A DNA stretch of 64,000 bases, from assembly GCA_015501605.1 (NCBI GenBank), contig JADNRZ010000015.1, positions 310,001 through 374,000 of the forward strand, read 5' to 3'. How positions within the stretch are numbered: the stretch's first letter is position 1; every line of letters starts with the position of its first letter. Below, one piece after another: positions 22,704-33,365 of this stretch. The translations under genes were made by a program, and so were the position numbers. Source of the stretch: Panaeolus papilionaceus (lineage: Eukaryota; Basidiomycota; Agaricomycetes; Agaricales). The notes beneath the pieces were generated by a model. The model did not search any database, was not told where the DNA came from, and saw nothing but the letters and a program-made list of their open reading frames with translations.

Positions 22704-24291
22704 CAGCTTCTTGACCCTGAACCACCACCTTCCTATTTGGGCAACAACTCTACAACAACTCAACATTTTTCTACAAATTGTACTTGATGTCTAAGGAAGG
22801 GGCACCAAGTTCAACAGGATCGCAGGTGCCTGCCAGCCCTGTGTTCTGAACCTGTACTCCTTTGTTGGCAACGAACCCAATGATTCCAGAAGGGAATGCG
22901 CTCCCCGAAGCGCCTTCCTCAGATTTAGGCAGCTACACTGCCCCTGGAGGATGTTCCTCCTCACCAACACCAACTGCACGGTCAGCACCTGCAGCCTGCC
23001 AAGGTTATTCCACCCCGGTCCCAGATCGCGGGTCTCAACAAGATCACTGCAGCGAGAGAAGCTGGGCATCCACCGCCAGGGGGTCCCGACGACTGGCCAC
23101 CTCCCAATCACAGTATTCGAGGCATTCATCGGTTCCCTTCAAAGCGGCTGGCACGAAGGAGGAGGCCAGTGGGGATCTGAAGGCTGCAATTTGGAGCGTT
23201 AGAGAAATCAGGCACTGGATGGAGAACAGTGCGCACCCATCTGTCTTTGGAGATTCCAACAACACCACAGTCCTTGCCAGCAAGATTCTCCAACTCGTTG
23301 AGCATGTGTCCAGTTCCACCTGTGCAAACACTCGCCCGACTGGTGAACCCACCCCACTGGTCAAGGCCCTCTACAACATTCTCAAGTCATCTTATGACTT
23401 TGAAGAGAACAGCAATCTCACCATAAGGGCACCCCTAGTCGAAGGGTCCCTTCCTCTATCCTCCCCACCTCCTCCAATGGAGATGGACGAGGACTACAAT
23501 GCCGAGGTGCAGCAAGCCATTGCTGCTGACCTTGACACCACCCTGCAGGTACGTGGCAGTGCGCACGGACCATCGGGTGGTAATCCAAGTTCTTCTGGAC
23601 CCCGAAAGTTGTCGACTTTCGGAAAACAAAAGAACCTGGGACCTGCCAAGGTGGGTCTGACTACATCCAGCCCTGCTGGCGACGAAGACGTCCCCATGCC
23701 GGGCCCAACAAAGCTGAAGGTACTGGTAGCAGCTACCTTCAGGAGGCCTACAGGTCCTCCACCAGCTGTCAACCGCGCGACGAAGCCTAAACCATCATTC
23801 GCCGCAGTTGTCAAACACGCCCCTCAGGCCCACGTGCCCAAACCGAGCATGCAACAAATGGGAGGGGAGTGGATTTGCACCCACTTCCCCCCCCACCAAT
23901 ACCCCACCCAGGAAGCTGGGCCATCATCAGGCGCGAAGAAGAAGTCTTCATTGACTCCTAAATTTGTGACAAAGGGCCCCTTGTGTAAGCAGGTCCTCAT
24001 CACCTTCACAGCTCGAGATGTCCCTCATGCAGATGTTGAGAACCTCTATCAAGAGGTGAATGGTGCCTTTGCTAGGTCGGGCAGGGTCATTCGTGCTCTC
24101 TCGTGCGGCCAAGCCTTTAATGGCTACGCCGTCAAGTGTACACATGTGGCAGTGGACCAAGACATCAACCTTGTCAAGTCTGTCGCACGCAAGTTCTTCC
24201 CGGAAACCCAGGGCCCTCTGTTGCCCCAGGTCACCCTCCCATCGTCGACGTTGTACCTTAAGATCATCGACATCCCAATTTACAGCAGCAT
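22704..24291 (+). pseudogene. LINE fragment C: 5' UTR and ORF1 N-terminal part
   Basis: Plus-strand 5' end of the LINE family, head to head with LINE B. A 5' UTR (about 22704-22786) matches in inverted orientation the sequence beside LINE E (38149-38222). ORF1 starts at ATG 22787 and is interrupted by TGA at 22847-22849, where the aligned codon in LINE E is CAA; both are one CpG transition from CGA. The frame then stays open to the palindromic element at 24292. The product is Ser/Pro-rich, with a helical stretch and a C-terminal KQVLITFTA..VPHADVENLYQEVNGAFAR segment, like Gag-type LINE ORF1 proteins. The zinc-knuckle end and ORF2 are lost. Confidence 0.8.
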
Positions 24292-25461
24292 GAGTGCTTA
24301 TTGTTAAGCTGAATCATTCAGCATGGCAATGCCATGACAACTCATTGTAATTTGCCATAACAGAAATATCATAACTCATAGGCAATCATTGAGGTGCGAT
24401 AATCAATAGTCAAATCATTATTGCAAAACATGGTGCAAAATCATTAGCATGCCATAAAAATAAATCATTTGTATGATGAGCCAGATCATTCTTTTTATCA
24501 GACAATCCAAATCATATAAATCATTATCATTGTCAATAGTGCGAAATCATATAGGTTGATAGCATAAGGCTAAATTATAATCATTACCAGTGGTGCGAAA
24601 TCATATGAACCAGGAAGAGAAAATCATTATTGTTGCATGTGATGCAAAATCATATAAATCAGAGTGCGAAATCATTGCTGCATCATGGTAAATCAATATT
24701 GCTACCAGCAGTGCGAAATCATTGCTGCATCATGGTAAATCAATATTTCTACCAGTAGTGCGAAATCATATCAAGGCCAGTAAGAAATGATTTGATCAAC
24801 ATGGTGTTGTAATGATTTTGTAGAGAAAAAAATCAGGATTCCGGAATGGGTATTTTCAGGGTGAGGGGATCAGTGGTTGGTGAGCAATTAAGGAAATACT
24901 GTCTCAGAGCCAGCAATAAATCAAAATAAATTGAAAAAATAATATAAATCGTGAATAGCGTGCTCATTTCTGCTCCAATTGGGCTGATTTCGCACTACTG
25001 GTAGAAATATTGATTTACCATGATGCAGCAATGATTTCGCACTGCTGGTAGCAATATTGATTTACCATGATGCAGCAATGATTTCGCACTCTGATTTATA
25101 TGATTTTGCATCACATGCAACAATAATGATTTTCTCTTCCTGGTTCATATGATTTCGCACCACTGGTAATGATTATAATTTAGCCTTATGCTATCAACCT
25201 ATATGATTTCGCACTATTGACAATGATAATGATTTATATGATTTGGATTGTCTGATAAAAAGAATGATCTGGCTCATCATACAAATGATTTATTTTTATG
25301 GCATGCTAATGATTTTGCACCATGTTTTGCAATAATGATTTGACTATTGATTATCGCACCTCAATGATTGCCTATGAGTTATGATATTTCTGTTATGGCA
25401 AATTACAATGAGTTGTCATGGCATTGCCATGCTGAATGATTCAGCTTAACAATAAGCACTC
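24292..25461. mobile_element. Palindromic foldback element with 477-bp arms
   Basis: Left arm 24292-24768 and right arm 24985-25461 are inverted copies of equal length and, where I compared them, nearly identical. Arms contain many GTGCGAAATCAT motifs. The 216-bp spacer (24769-24984) includes, from about 24820, sequence matching the outer inverted repeat of the element at 43484-48280. No coding capacity. The left flank is LINE C ORF1 and the right flank is outer gypsy RT, each truncated exactly at the element, so no target duplication exists. Confidence 0.88.
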
Positions 25462-25607
25462 CCAAGTCCCCCATGGCATCACCAGTCTTCTTTGTGAAGA
25501 AAAAGGATGGCTCCCTTCGTCTGGTCCAGGACTATCACATGCTCAATGATATGACTGTGAAGAACAAGTACCCTCTCCCTCTCATCTCTGACCTTATCAA
25601 CCAACTT
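25462..25607 (+). pseudogene. Outer Ty3/gypsy RT, 5' fragment
   Basis: Encodes the RT start ([19 protein letters not shown] then [18 protein letters not shown]). It is cut on the left by the foldback element and on the right by insertion of the young gypsy element; the frame resumes at 33366. Target site AACTT is at 25603-25607 and 33366-33370. Confidence 0.9.
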
Positions 25608-26198
25608 TGTTACGACCTCTCTACTGTTTACTAGTGTACTATCATCTCTCTATGTACTTATATCTCGTCTATCTTTTTCTTACTTTCTTTCCTTTTCTTC
25701 CATGTGACCTTATCTTATCTTCTGTCACGTGACTACTTATCTTATCTTTCATCACGTGATCCACCATTATCTTATCTCGGTTCCTTCTTTGACTCTTCTT
25801 TCTTCTGACTCTTACCCGGCTCATCTTCGACTCATATCTACTCTTTCCTCTTACTTATGACTCTCTTTACTAGTCATACATCCTTTGACTCGTTCCTTTT
25901 ATTCATAAGGACTCATACTCATTCGCGCACAGACCGCCTACAATACCTATATAAACCCCAATAGCTATACCCATGTTCTTTAGCTAGTTCTTTAACTACA
26001 ATAGAACGATAACTTCTACTGCTTCTTTCTTAACTCGCTCTCTACTAAGACAATACCATCGAGCGATTCTCGAAGTGGCATTCTTAGTACGATAACTTGA
26101 ACTTATATTCTGATCAGAATATCGAAACCAACTTCTCCGACCGACCCCGACTTAGCTCTAAGGCCTTAACCGCAAGCGCCCGTCGAGCTACCGTAACA
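25608..26198 (+). repeat. 5' LTR of the young gypsy element
   Basis: 591 bp, TG..CA ends. Contains TATATAAA at 25958-25965 as the likely core promoter, and CACGTGA twice upstream. A related but diverged LTR lies on the minus strand at 52871-53285. Confidence 0.95.
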
Positions 26199-26606
26199 AA
26201 AGAACTAGCTATCTCGAATCACTGTCCGTAGTTTACGCGACAGTCCCCCCATCCTTCAAGACGGCTACCTCGAAGAAGCTCATCAGGACCCGACCGGTAT
26301 CGACTTCTGCAACCTCTCCGACCCTTTCGAGCAAGCAGAAAATACCACCGAAACGAAAAGAACCCAGTATCGCTGAAGTAAGCGAACCGACAGCCACCGA
26401 ACAAGAACCGTCCCAAGAAGGACAAGAAGAACAAAGGGAGATCTCCCGCGAAACCGAACAAAAAACCTGAAATACCAGACACCACTCCGAACTCCGACGA
26501 AGAAGAATTTCAAGAAACCCTCGACCCTAGAGAAACCGAACACACGATCCAAAGAACCCCAGTATACAGCTCCGAGATCCCCAAATATATCCGTGATCAC
26601 GAAGAC

Positions 26607-27908
26607 ATGTCCACAACTGAATTAGCAACCCTATCCACTTCTGGACTCGCGTCCAGGGCTGTTCAAGACACGTCTTCCAGAGGAATTTCCAGCTTCTACC
26701 AAACTGGTCTTTCCACTTTCGGAGAACCCCAAGACTCCGGAGCATCGTCCAGTAAAGGAAAAGAAAGAATTACCGGACGACTGAACCCCCCTTCGATTCC
26801 TTTGCCACCCAACTTTCCCCCTCTTGGACCTACTGGTCCACCCAGGAGACCCGGATCACCTGGGACCCCTGGAGGATCAGGAACACCCACTCCCCCTGGT
26901 TCCCCTGGAGGAGGAGGAAACCCTGGACCTCAAGGCCCTCCTGGAGGACAACAAGGAATCCCGATGGCTAACATCAACAGAAAGGAACTCAACATTGGTC
27001 AACCCGAAAAGTTCACTGGAGATCGATCTAAGGTCGAGCATTTTATCACCGATTGTATGGCATATCTCTTCATCAACGACCACATTTATGACACCGACGA
27101 CAAACGAATCGCCTTCGTCCTTTCCTTATTTGGAGAAGGACCAAACGAAGACAGATCTGCCTTAGAATGGAAGCGGGGATTCCTTAACACCACCTTCATT
27201 CAAGCCCAAACCACTGGAGTAATCTCTTATGGCTCGCTTCAAAACTTCCTCCTTAAACTCAGGAACGAATTCGCCCTCAAGCTCAGCTCGGAAACCACCG
27301 ACGAAGATATCACTTTCCTTAAACAGAAAGGATCAGCAGACGTTCATAATACCCTCTTCAAGAATTTGCTCATCAAAGCCGGGTACCCCATCCCTAATAC
27401 CCCGGCTGGACGAGCACCGGATCCTTACGAACGCAAGCTAATCAAGGAATATCGTTTGTCCCTCAACAAACCCCTTGCCGACCAACTCCGCCGAGAGAAA
27501 GACGCACCAGTCACCCTTATGGAATGGATGGACCGAGCCGCTCAAGCAGACGCCATTTGGAGAGAAACCAACAAAGGCTTCTCTGGCAACCGATCCGCTA
27601 AACCGAATAACTCCAACCGTATGGGATTCCGATTCAAGGCTAAACAGATCAACCTAACCGAAACCGAATGCGATAATTTGATGAAGAAAGGAGCGTGCTT
27701 CCGTTGCCAACAAAACGGACACATCTCCAAGAATTGCCCCACCCGAAACACTGGTATTTCCACGAATAAACCAAACCCGACTCCCACCAACGTCACGAAC
27801 CGCACTCCAAAAGACTTCGTTAAACATATCCGCAGTCTCTACGCCGGAATGACCGAGGAAGAACAAACCGAATTCCAGAATGAAATGCAAGAAGAGGATT
27901 TTGCCTAA
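26607..27908 (+). CDS. Gag protein of the young gypsy element
   Basis: 433 aa from ATG 26607; the same frame is open without ATG back to about 26390, so a longer N-terminus or upstream splicing is possible. Residues about 74-117 are a collagen-like Gly/Pro-rich stretch with many G-x-P triplets (GPTGPP, GSPGTPGG, GPQGPPGG). The central part (about 120-350) is a helical capsid-like region. A zinc knuckle CFRCQQNGHISKNC is near residue 370. The C-terminus is acidic. Role: capsid of the virus-like particle. The stop at 27906-27908 overlaps the Pol frame, which lies in the -1 register. Confidence 0.92.
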   Translation: MSTTELATLSTSGLASRAVQDTSSRGISSFYQTGLSTFGEPQDSGASSSKGKERITGRLNPPSIPLPPNFPPLGPTGPPRRPGSPGTPGGSGTPTPPGSPGGGGNPGPQGPPGGQQGIPMANINRKELNIGQPEKFTGDRSKVEHFITDCMAYLFINDHIYDTDDKRIAFVLSLFGEGPNEDRSALEWKRGFLNTTFIQAQTTGVISYGSLQNFLLKLRNEFALKLSSETTDEDITFLKQKGSADVHNTLFKNLLIKAGYPIPNTPAGRAPDPYERKLIKEYRLSLNKPLADQLRREKDAPVTLMEWMDRAAQADAIWRETNKGFSGNRSAKPNNSNRMGFRFKAKQINLTETECDNLMKKGACFRCQQNGHISKNCPTRNTGISTNKPNPTPTNVTNRTPKDFVKHIRSLYAGMTEEEQTEFQNEMQEEDFA

Positions 27909-27955
27909 AGGGTTTTGCTTCGACGTCAGAACCCCATGTATCAGTATGTTCCGCT

Positions 27956-30900
27956 TTGATAGCTCACAATGAATCATTTTCTGTCCCCGTGACTATCGAG
28001 TGTGAACAACTGAGAACCGCCGAACCTATTTCCTCTCATGCGCTCCTTGACTCCGGAGCTGCTGGCATCTTTATCGACCAATCATTTGCGAAATCACTTA
28101 AACTTCCTCTCACTCCTCTCAAAACCCCGATCCGAGTACGAAACGTTGATGGAACCCCGAACAAGACTGGGACCATTACCCACCGAACAACCGTGAACAT
28201 GAAGATCTACGACAAGATCAAGAAAACGAACCTCCTAGTAACTGGGCTAGGAAGGCAAAAGATTATATTAGGACTACCCTGGCTGCAAGAAACGAACCCC
28301 GAGATCGACTGGAAGAATGCTTCCCTGAACTGGCGATCCCCGATAACTGAAGAACCCGACCAAGATCTTGCTCGGACCGAAACACTGAACCCAATACCCG
28401 ATTGGTACCCCACCGACTCCGTTATCATCGACGAATTCTCTATAGAAAACCTGGAACTCCAAGTAAAGAAAATGCTTGGAGAAAACGCGACCACGAAACG
28501 AACCACCCGAACCACGACCAACGACTTGGTCATTTCCTACATCGAAGGAGGACCAACCAAAGAAACCGAAAACATTTGGATTAACACCACCCTGACTCAT
28601 TCTCAAGCTTTCGCCCAAAAATTTAATAAAGAATCCGACGACATCGACCCTTTGGAATTAATTCCCCCTCAATACCATCCCTGGATCTCCGTCTTCAGCG
28701 AAGAAGCTTCCTCTACCTTGCCTGCCAGCAAACCTTGGGATCACGAAATTGTACTCAAACCCGATTTCGTTCCTAAGTCTACCAAGATTTATCCCCTAAA
28801 TCCGGCAGAAGACGAAGCGACCAAGAAGTTCATTGAAGAACACAAGGAAAAAGGTACGATTCGGGAAAGTAACTCACCACAAGCGTCCGGATTCTTCTAT
28901 GTCGCCAAGAAAGACGGGAAACTCCGACCATGCCAAGACTATCGACACCTTAACGAAGGAACTGTCAAGAACACCTACCCATTACCGCTTGTAACCGACC
29001 TCATGGATAAGCTCCGTGGAGCCAAGTTTTTCACCAAGCTCGACATCCGCTGGGGATACAACAATGTCCGCATCAAGAAAGGAGACGAATGGAAGGCCGC
29101 TTTCAAGACTAAATACGGCCTCTTCGAACCCCTAGTCATGTTCTTTGGTCTCTGCAACTCTCCAGCAACGTTCCAATCCATGATGGACAATATCTTCATC
29201 ACCCAGGTCGAAAATGGTTACATTATCATCTACATGGACGATATTTTGATCTACGCCACCAACGAAGAAGATCTAGAGAAATACTCCAAGGAAGTACTCC
29301 AGATCATGAAAGAAAACGACCTTTACCTGAAACCAGAAAAATGTGAATTCCACAAGACCAAGATCACCTACTTAGGATTTATCATCGAACACAACAAGAT
29401 TTCCATGGACCCCGCCAAGCTCGCAGGAATCAAGGATTGGCCAGCACCGAAAACCCTCAAACAAGTCCGATCATTCCTGGGCTTTGGAAACTTCTACCGG
29501 AAGTTCATTCGTCATTACTCCGACATCGCGCGACCATTAAACGACCTACTCCGTAAGGACAAACCTTTTATCTGGACCGAAATTCATCAAACTGCATTCG
29601 ACAACCTCAAAGACCGATTCAGCCGAGAACCAGTGCTCGCTATGCCCGATCTAAACAAACCTTTCCAGATCGAAGCAGATGCTTCCCAATACGCCTATGG
29701 TGCTGTCCTCACTCAAACCGATTCCAACGAAAAACGCCATCCCATATGTTTCCTGTCCCGATCATTCTCTCCTGCCGAACAAAACTATCAAATCTTCGAC
29801 AGAGAACTTCTCGCGATTATCCGAGCACTAGAAGAATGGAAACATTACATCCAAGGATCACCTCACACGACCACCATACTCTCCGACCATAAGAATCTTA
29901 CGTATTGGCGTTCCCCACAGAACCTTAACCGAAGACAAGCTCGCTGGTTCCTTATCCTATCCGAATTCGACATCGAACTAATCCACACCCCTGGTCACAA
30001 AATGATCCAATCCGACGCACTCTCACGAAGACCTGACCTTATCCCCGAAGGAGCCAACGAAGAAAACACCGATATTACCATGCTCCCAAATTCACTATTC
30101 ATTAACCTCATCGACGTCGAACTCCAGAAACAAATTGCAAATGCCAAACCACTGGATAAAAACGCCATGGAAGCCCTGGAAACCCTGTTACAGAACACTA
30201 ACGCCACCTCCGGAACTACCCTAAACGATTGGTCCTTCGAAGAAGGAGACCACGGGAAACTATTGTTCTATAAGGATAAGGTTTACGTTCCCAAGGACGA
30301 CAATCTCCGAAGGTCTATTGTTATGCATTTCCACGACACTATCTCCGCCGGACACCCCGGAGAACTCGAAACGTTCAACTCTATCTCCGCCACTCATTGG
30401 TGGCCTGGAATGCGACAATTCGTCAAATCTTATGTCAAAGGCTGCGCCATCTGTCAGCAATTTAAGATTAACCGGAACCCTGCAAAACCCACCTTAATTC
30501 CTATTCCCGCCCCAAAGTCCTTGAAACCCTTCGCCCAGACCTCCATGGATTTGATCACTGATTTACCGCCATCGTCCAATTATGATTCAATCTTATCCGT
30601 GGTGGACCACGGCCTTACGAAGGGGGTAATTCTCCTACCTTGCACGAAAACTATTACCTCCGAAGGAGTCGCAAAACTTTTACTCGACAATCTCTATAAA
30701 CGATTCGGTCTTCCAGACTCCATTACCTCTGACCGTGATCCCAGATTCGCCGCTTTAGCCTTCAAAGAACTCCTAAAACTCCTTAACATCGAATCCAAAC
30801 TCTCTACCACCTATCACCCCCAAACTGATGGAACCACCGAACGCTACAATCAAGAGATCGAAACCTACCTTTCTATTTACTGCATCAATAACCCCGAATC

Positions 30901-31573
30901 TTGGCCAGACGCATTACCCACTCTCGAATTCACCCACAACAATCGCCGTCATTCCGATCGCCGCTACTCCCCTTTCGAACTAATGCTAGGAACCACTCCC
31001 ACTCAAATCCCAATCGCTTTCGAACATACAATATTTCCCACTGTTGATAAGAAACTCGCTTCCCTCCTCAACATGCGCCAAGAAGCCATTGCCGCTCACA
31101 CCTTCGCCAGAAATAGAATGATTAACAATAGCAAACACCCCTTTGTCCCATTCAAGCTCGGACAAAAGGTGTGGCTCGACGCTAGAAATCTCAAAACCGG
31201 ACACAATAAGAAAATTTCCACCAAACGAGAAGGACCCTTTCCTATTTCCGAAGTACTGGGACCAATAACCTATCGTCTCACTCTCCCACCCCACTGGAAA
31301 GTCCACGACGTCTTCCACGCCACCCTTCTCTCCCCATACAATGAAACTCCCGAACACGGCCCTAACTTCCCCCAACCACCGCCTGACCTTATCGAAGGAG
31401 AAGAAGAATACGAAGTGGAACGCATTCAGAAACACAAAGGGAAACCACCAAAAAGGCAATATTATGTATCCTGGAAAGGCTATGACTCGATGTCAGATCT
31501 TTGGGTTCCCGAAGAAGCTCTAGCCAACGCCCCTGATATCCTACGACAATATAAAAGAAGACACAAACTTTGA
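27956..31573 (+). CDS. Pol polyprotein: protease, RT, RNase H, integrase, chromodomain
   Basis: About 1205 codons, intact. Protease motif LLDSGAAG is near residue 31. RT follows with YMDD near residue 426, then RNase H (DRELLAIIRALEEW, LSDHKNLTYW). The integrase has an HHCC zinc module (CAICQQF near 829) and DDE acids in MDLITDL (about 865), TSDRDPRF (about 926) and TTERYNQE (about 962). A C-terminal chromodomain (about 1150-1200; YYVSWKGYDS..LWVP) marks it as a chromovirus, a group whose integrases target marked chromatin. No ATG lies at the left end: the listed start is TTG, and the frame is open back to about 27883, overlapping the end of gag by about 25 nt. Gag-Pol is therefore probably made by -1 frameshifting. 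I do not see a canonical slippery heptamer. Confidence 0.95.
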   Translation: MIAHNESFSVPVTIECEQLRTAEPISSHALLDSGAAGIFIDQSFAKSLKLPLTPLKTPIRVRNVDGTPNKTGTITHRTTVNMKIYDKIKKTNLLVTGLGRQKIILGLPWLQETNPEIDWKNASLNWRSPITEEPDQDLARTETLNPIPDWYPTDSVIIDEFSIENLELQVKKMLGENATTKRTTRTTTNDLVISYIEGGPTKETENIWINTTLTHSQAFAQKFNKESDDIDPLELIPPQYHPWISVFSEEASSTLPASKPWDHEIVLKPDFVPKSTKIYPLNPAEDEATKKFIEEHKEKGTIRESNSPQASGFFYVAKKDGKLRPCQDYRHLNEGTVKNTYPLPLVTDLMDKLRGAKFFTKLDIRWGYNNVRIKKGDEWKAAFKTKYGLFEPLVMFFGLCNSPATFQSMMDNIFITQVENGYIIIYMDDILIYATNEEDLEKYSKEVLQIMKENDLYLKPEKCEFHKTKITYLGFIIEHNKISMDPAKLAGIKDWPAPKTLKQVRSFLGFGNFYRKFIRHYSDIARPLNDLLRKDKPFIWTEIHQTAFDNLKDRFSREPVLAMPDLNKPFQIEADASQYAYGAVLTQTDSNEKRHPICFLSRSFSPAEQNYQIFDRELLAIIRALEEWKHYIQGSPHTTTILSDHKNLTYWRSPQNLNRRQARWFLILSEFDIELIHTPGHKMIQSDALSRRPDLIPEGANEENTDITMLPNSLFINLIDVELQKQIANAKPLDKNAMEALETLLQNTNATSGTTLNDWSFEEGDHGKLLFYKDKVYVPKDDNLRRSIVMHFHDTISAGHPGELETFNSISATHWWPGMRQFVKSYVKGCAICQQFKINRNPAKPTLIPIPAPKSLKPFAQTSMDLITDLPPSSNYDSILSVVDHGLTKGVILLPCTKTITSEGVAKLLLDNLYKRFGLPDSITSDRDPRFAALAFKELLKLLNIESKLSTTYHPQTDGTTERYNQEIETYLSIYCINNPESWPDALPTLEFTHNNRRHSDRRYSPFELMLGTTPTQIPIAFEHTIFPTVDKKLASLLNMRQEAIAAHTFARNRMINNSKHPFVPFKLGQKVWLDARNLKTGHNKKISTKREGPFPISEVLGPITYRLTLPPHWKVHDVFHATLLSPYNETPEHGPNFPQPPPDLIEGEEEYEVERIQKHKGKPPKRQYYVSWKGYDSMSDLWVPEEALANAPDILRQYKRRHKL

Positions 31574-31621
31574 CTCATTCCCCAGCAAACTCGCTACCTT
31601 TCCTCATCATCTCAAATCAAC

Positions 31622-32743
31622 ATGCCTTCCTTCTCCTCGTCGTCTGCCTCGTTCAAAACTGCCCCTACTTCTGCCACCCCCCAAGAACAAGAAAAATTCC
31701 TGTCGGATTTCCTCAACCTTATCGCCAAAGAAGAACCCTCTCCCAACTCATCTTCTCCTAAATCCGTCCGCATCCTCTCCCCTTCGCAAGGATCTTTCAC
31801 CGAACCTCCCACTTTCTCCCCAAATAAATCCTCCCCTCTCCATTCAGACGCCCCAAGTTCTATTTGCTCAAGCACCACCATCACCTTTCAAGAATTCGTT
31901 GACATCTTCCGCACCAAAGAAGACTACGATGCCCTCAACTGGAAACTCCCCTTTAACGAAAAACACCTCGACCCAATCCGCGATATGGACACCGCCATCT
32001 CCAATCACCTTGAAACGGTTATCAGTCTCAACTCCCAGATTAAGGCCCACAAAGAAGCCGTGTCGAAACTCTGGGATACAGGTTGTAACAAATTCGAACA
32101 ATTCTGTCAGGAACACCTCAACGACCCCAACTACCGACTCAGAGTCATATCCCTTATCGACGAACAAAGAAAGAAATACGCCAACGAAAAACCCAACAGG
32201 GTTTACAAGTTCCCCAAAAATAACGGGTTCTATTTCGACTATACCGTCGCCACCCCTCAAGCCCCTTCCCTCGAAATGCTCGCTCTCCGCTCCCCTTCCT
32301 CTACCCTCAATAACCTCGACCCCTACACCAAAGCAAACACCCTTGCGCTCATGAAACGAGGGCTCAACCTTTGCCGAAAATGCCCCAACCTCGACCATTT
32401 CCGAGAAAATTGCCCCCATAACAAATGTTGGAGTTGCGGAAAATACGGAGCCGGACACCTCGCACTCAGCTGCCCTCAACGCCTTACAAATAAAAGCGCG
32501 AAGAAGGGCAAGAAAAAGGTCCCGTCAACATCGTCCTCTTCTTCTTCGAACCCTTGGGACCGCCTCCAACCCCACAAGGAAGATATCGAGTGGGACAAGA
32601 AACATCGCCGCAACTGGAACAAAGGAAGCGGGAAATTTAGAGTCACCCATGATTCTAAATGGGAAGACACCTCCGATGACTTCTACGGCGGCTACTACGA
32701 CGACGACATGGGCGCCGACGCCGACCACAACCTTTGCACCTGA
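31622..32743 (+). CDS. Third ORF with two zinc knuckles, between pol and 3' LTR
   Basis: 373 aa from ATG 31622, 48 nt after pol. The N-terminus is Ser/Thr/Pro-rich with a helical FLSDFLNLIAKEE; the middle part is helical; residues about 250-288 hold two knuckles, CRKCPNLDHFRENC (CX2CX4HX4C) and CWSCGKYGAGHLALSC (CX2CX6HX4C); then a basic/Ser run and an acidic aromatic C-terminus. It ends at 32741-32743, 31 nt before the LTR. It occupies the env position but has no signal peptide or membrane segment, so it is not env-like; it looks like a second nucleic-acid-binding, Gag-like protein. It is intact, which argues for function in this young element. I do not recognise a named family. Confidence 0.85.
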   Translation: MPSFSSSSASFKTAPTSATPQEQEKFLSDFLNLIAKEEPSPNSSSPKSVRILSPSQGSFTEPPTFSPNKSSPLHSDAPSSICSSTTITFQEFVDIFRTKEDYDALNWKLPFNEKHLDPIRDMDTAISNHLETVISLNSQIKAHKEAVSKLWDTGCNKFEQFCQEHLNDPNYRLRVISLIDEQRKKYANEKPNRVYKFPKNNGFYFDYTVATPQAPSLEMLALRSPSSTLNNLDPYTKANTLALMKRGLNLCRKCPNLDHFRENCPHNKCWSCGKYGAGHLALSCPQRLTNKSAKKGKKKVPSTSSSSSSNPWDRLQPHKEDIEWDKKHRRNWNKGSGKFRVTHDSKWEDTSDDFYGGYYDDDMGADADHNLCT

Positions 32744-32763
32744 ATGAGGACATTCAGGCTTAA

Positions 32764-32774
32764 TACGGGGGTAA
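32764..32774 (+). promoter_or_regulatory. Polypurine-like tract before 3' LTR
   Basis: TACGGGGGTAA directly precedes the TG of the 3' LTR at 32775. It is the expected plus-strand primer site. The outer gypsy element has the analogous AGGGGGGGTAA before its LTR at 36046. Confidence 0.65.
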
Positions 32775-33365
32775 TGTTACGACCTCTCTACTGTTTACTA
32801 GTGTACTATCATCTCTCTATGTACTTATATCTCGTCTATCTTTTTCTTACTTTCTTTCCTTTTCTTCCATGTGACCTTATCTTATCTTCTGTCACGTGAC
32901 TACTTATCTTATCTTTCATCACGTGATCCACCATTATCTTATCTCGGTTCCTTCTTTGACTCTTCTTTCTTCTGACTCTTACCCGGCTCATCTTCGACTC
33001 ATATCTACTCTTTCCTCTTACTTATGACTCTCTTTACTAGTCATACATCCTTTGACTCGTTCCTTTTATTCATAAGGACTCATACTCATTCGCGCACAGA
33101 CCGCCTACAATACCTATATAAACCCCAATAGCTATACCCATGTTCTTTAGCTAGTTCTTTAACTACAATAGAACGATAACTTCTACTGCTTCTTTCTTAA
33201 CTCGCTCTCTACTAAGACAATACCATCGAGCGATTCTCGAAGTGGCATTCTTAGTACGATAACTTGAACTTATATTCTGATCAGAATATCGAAACCAACT
33301 TCTCCGACCGACCCCGACTTAGCTCTAAGGCCTTAACCGCAAGCGCCCGTCGAGCTACCGTAACA
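32775..33365 (+). repeat. 3' LTR of the young gypsy element
   Basis: 591 bp. I found no difference from the 5' LTR on reading both through. TATATAAA at 33115-33122. Followed by target duplication AACTT 33366-33370. Confidence 0.95.

Larger units (their letters stand above)
25608..33365 (+). mobile_element. Young chromodomain Ty3/gypsy retrotransposon, 7758 bp
   Basis: Complete element: 591-bp LTRs beginning TGTTACGACC and ending CGTAACA, internal Gag, Pol and a third ORF, purine-rich tract before the 3' LTR, and a 5-bp target duplication. The two LTRs read as identical, so insertion is recent. It sits inside the RT of an older gypsy element. ORFs have no stops or frameshifts and are rich in CpG, unlike the surrounding decayed elements. 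No sequence after the 5' LTR clearly matches a common tRNA 3' end, so the primer type is unresolved. Confidence 0.95.
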
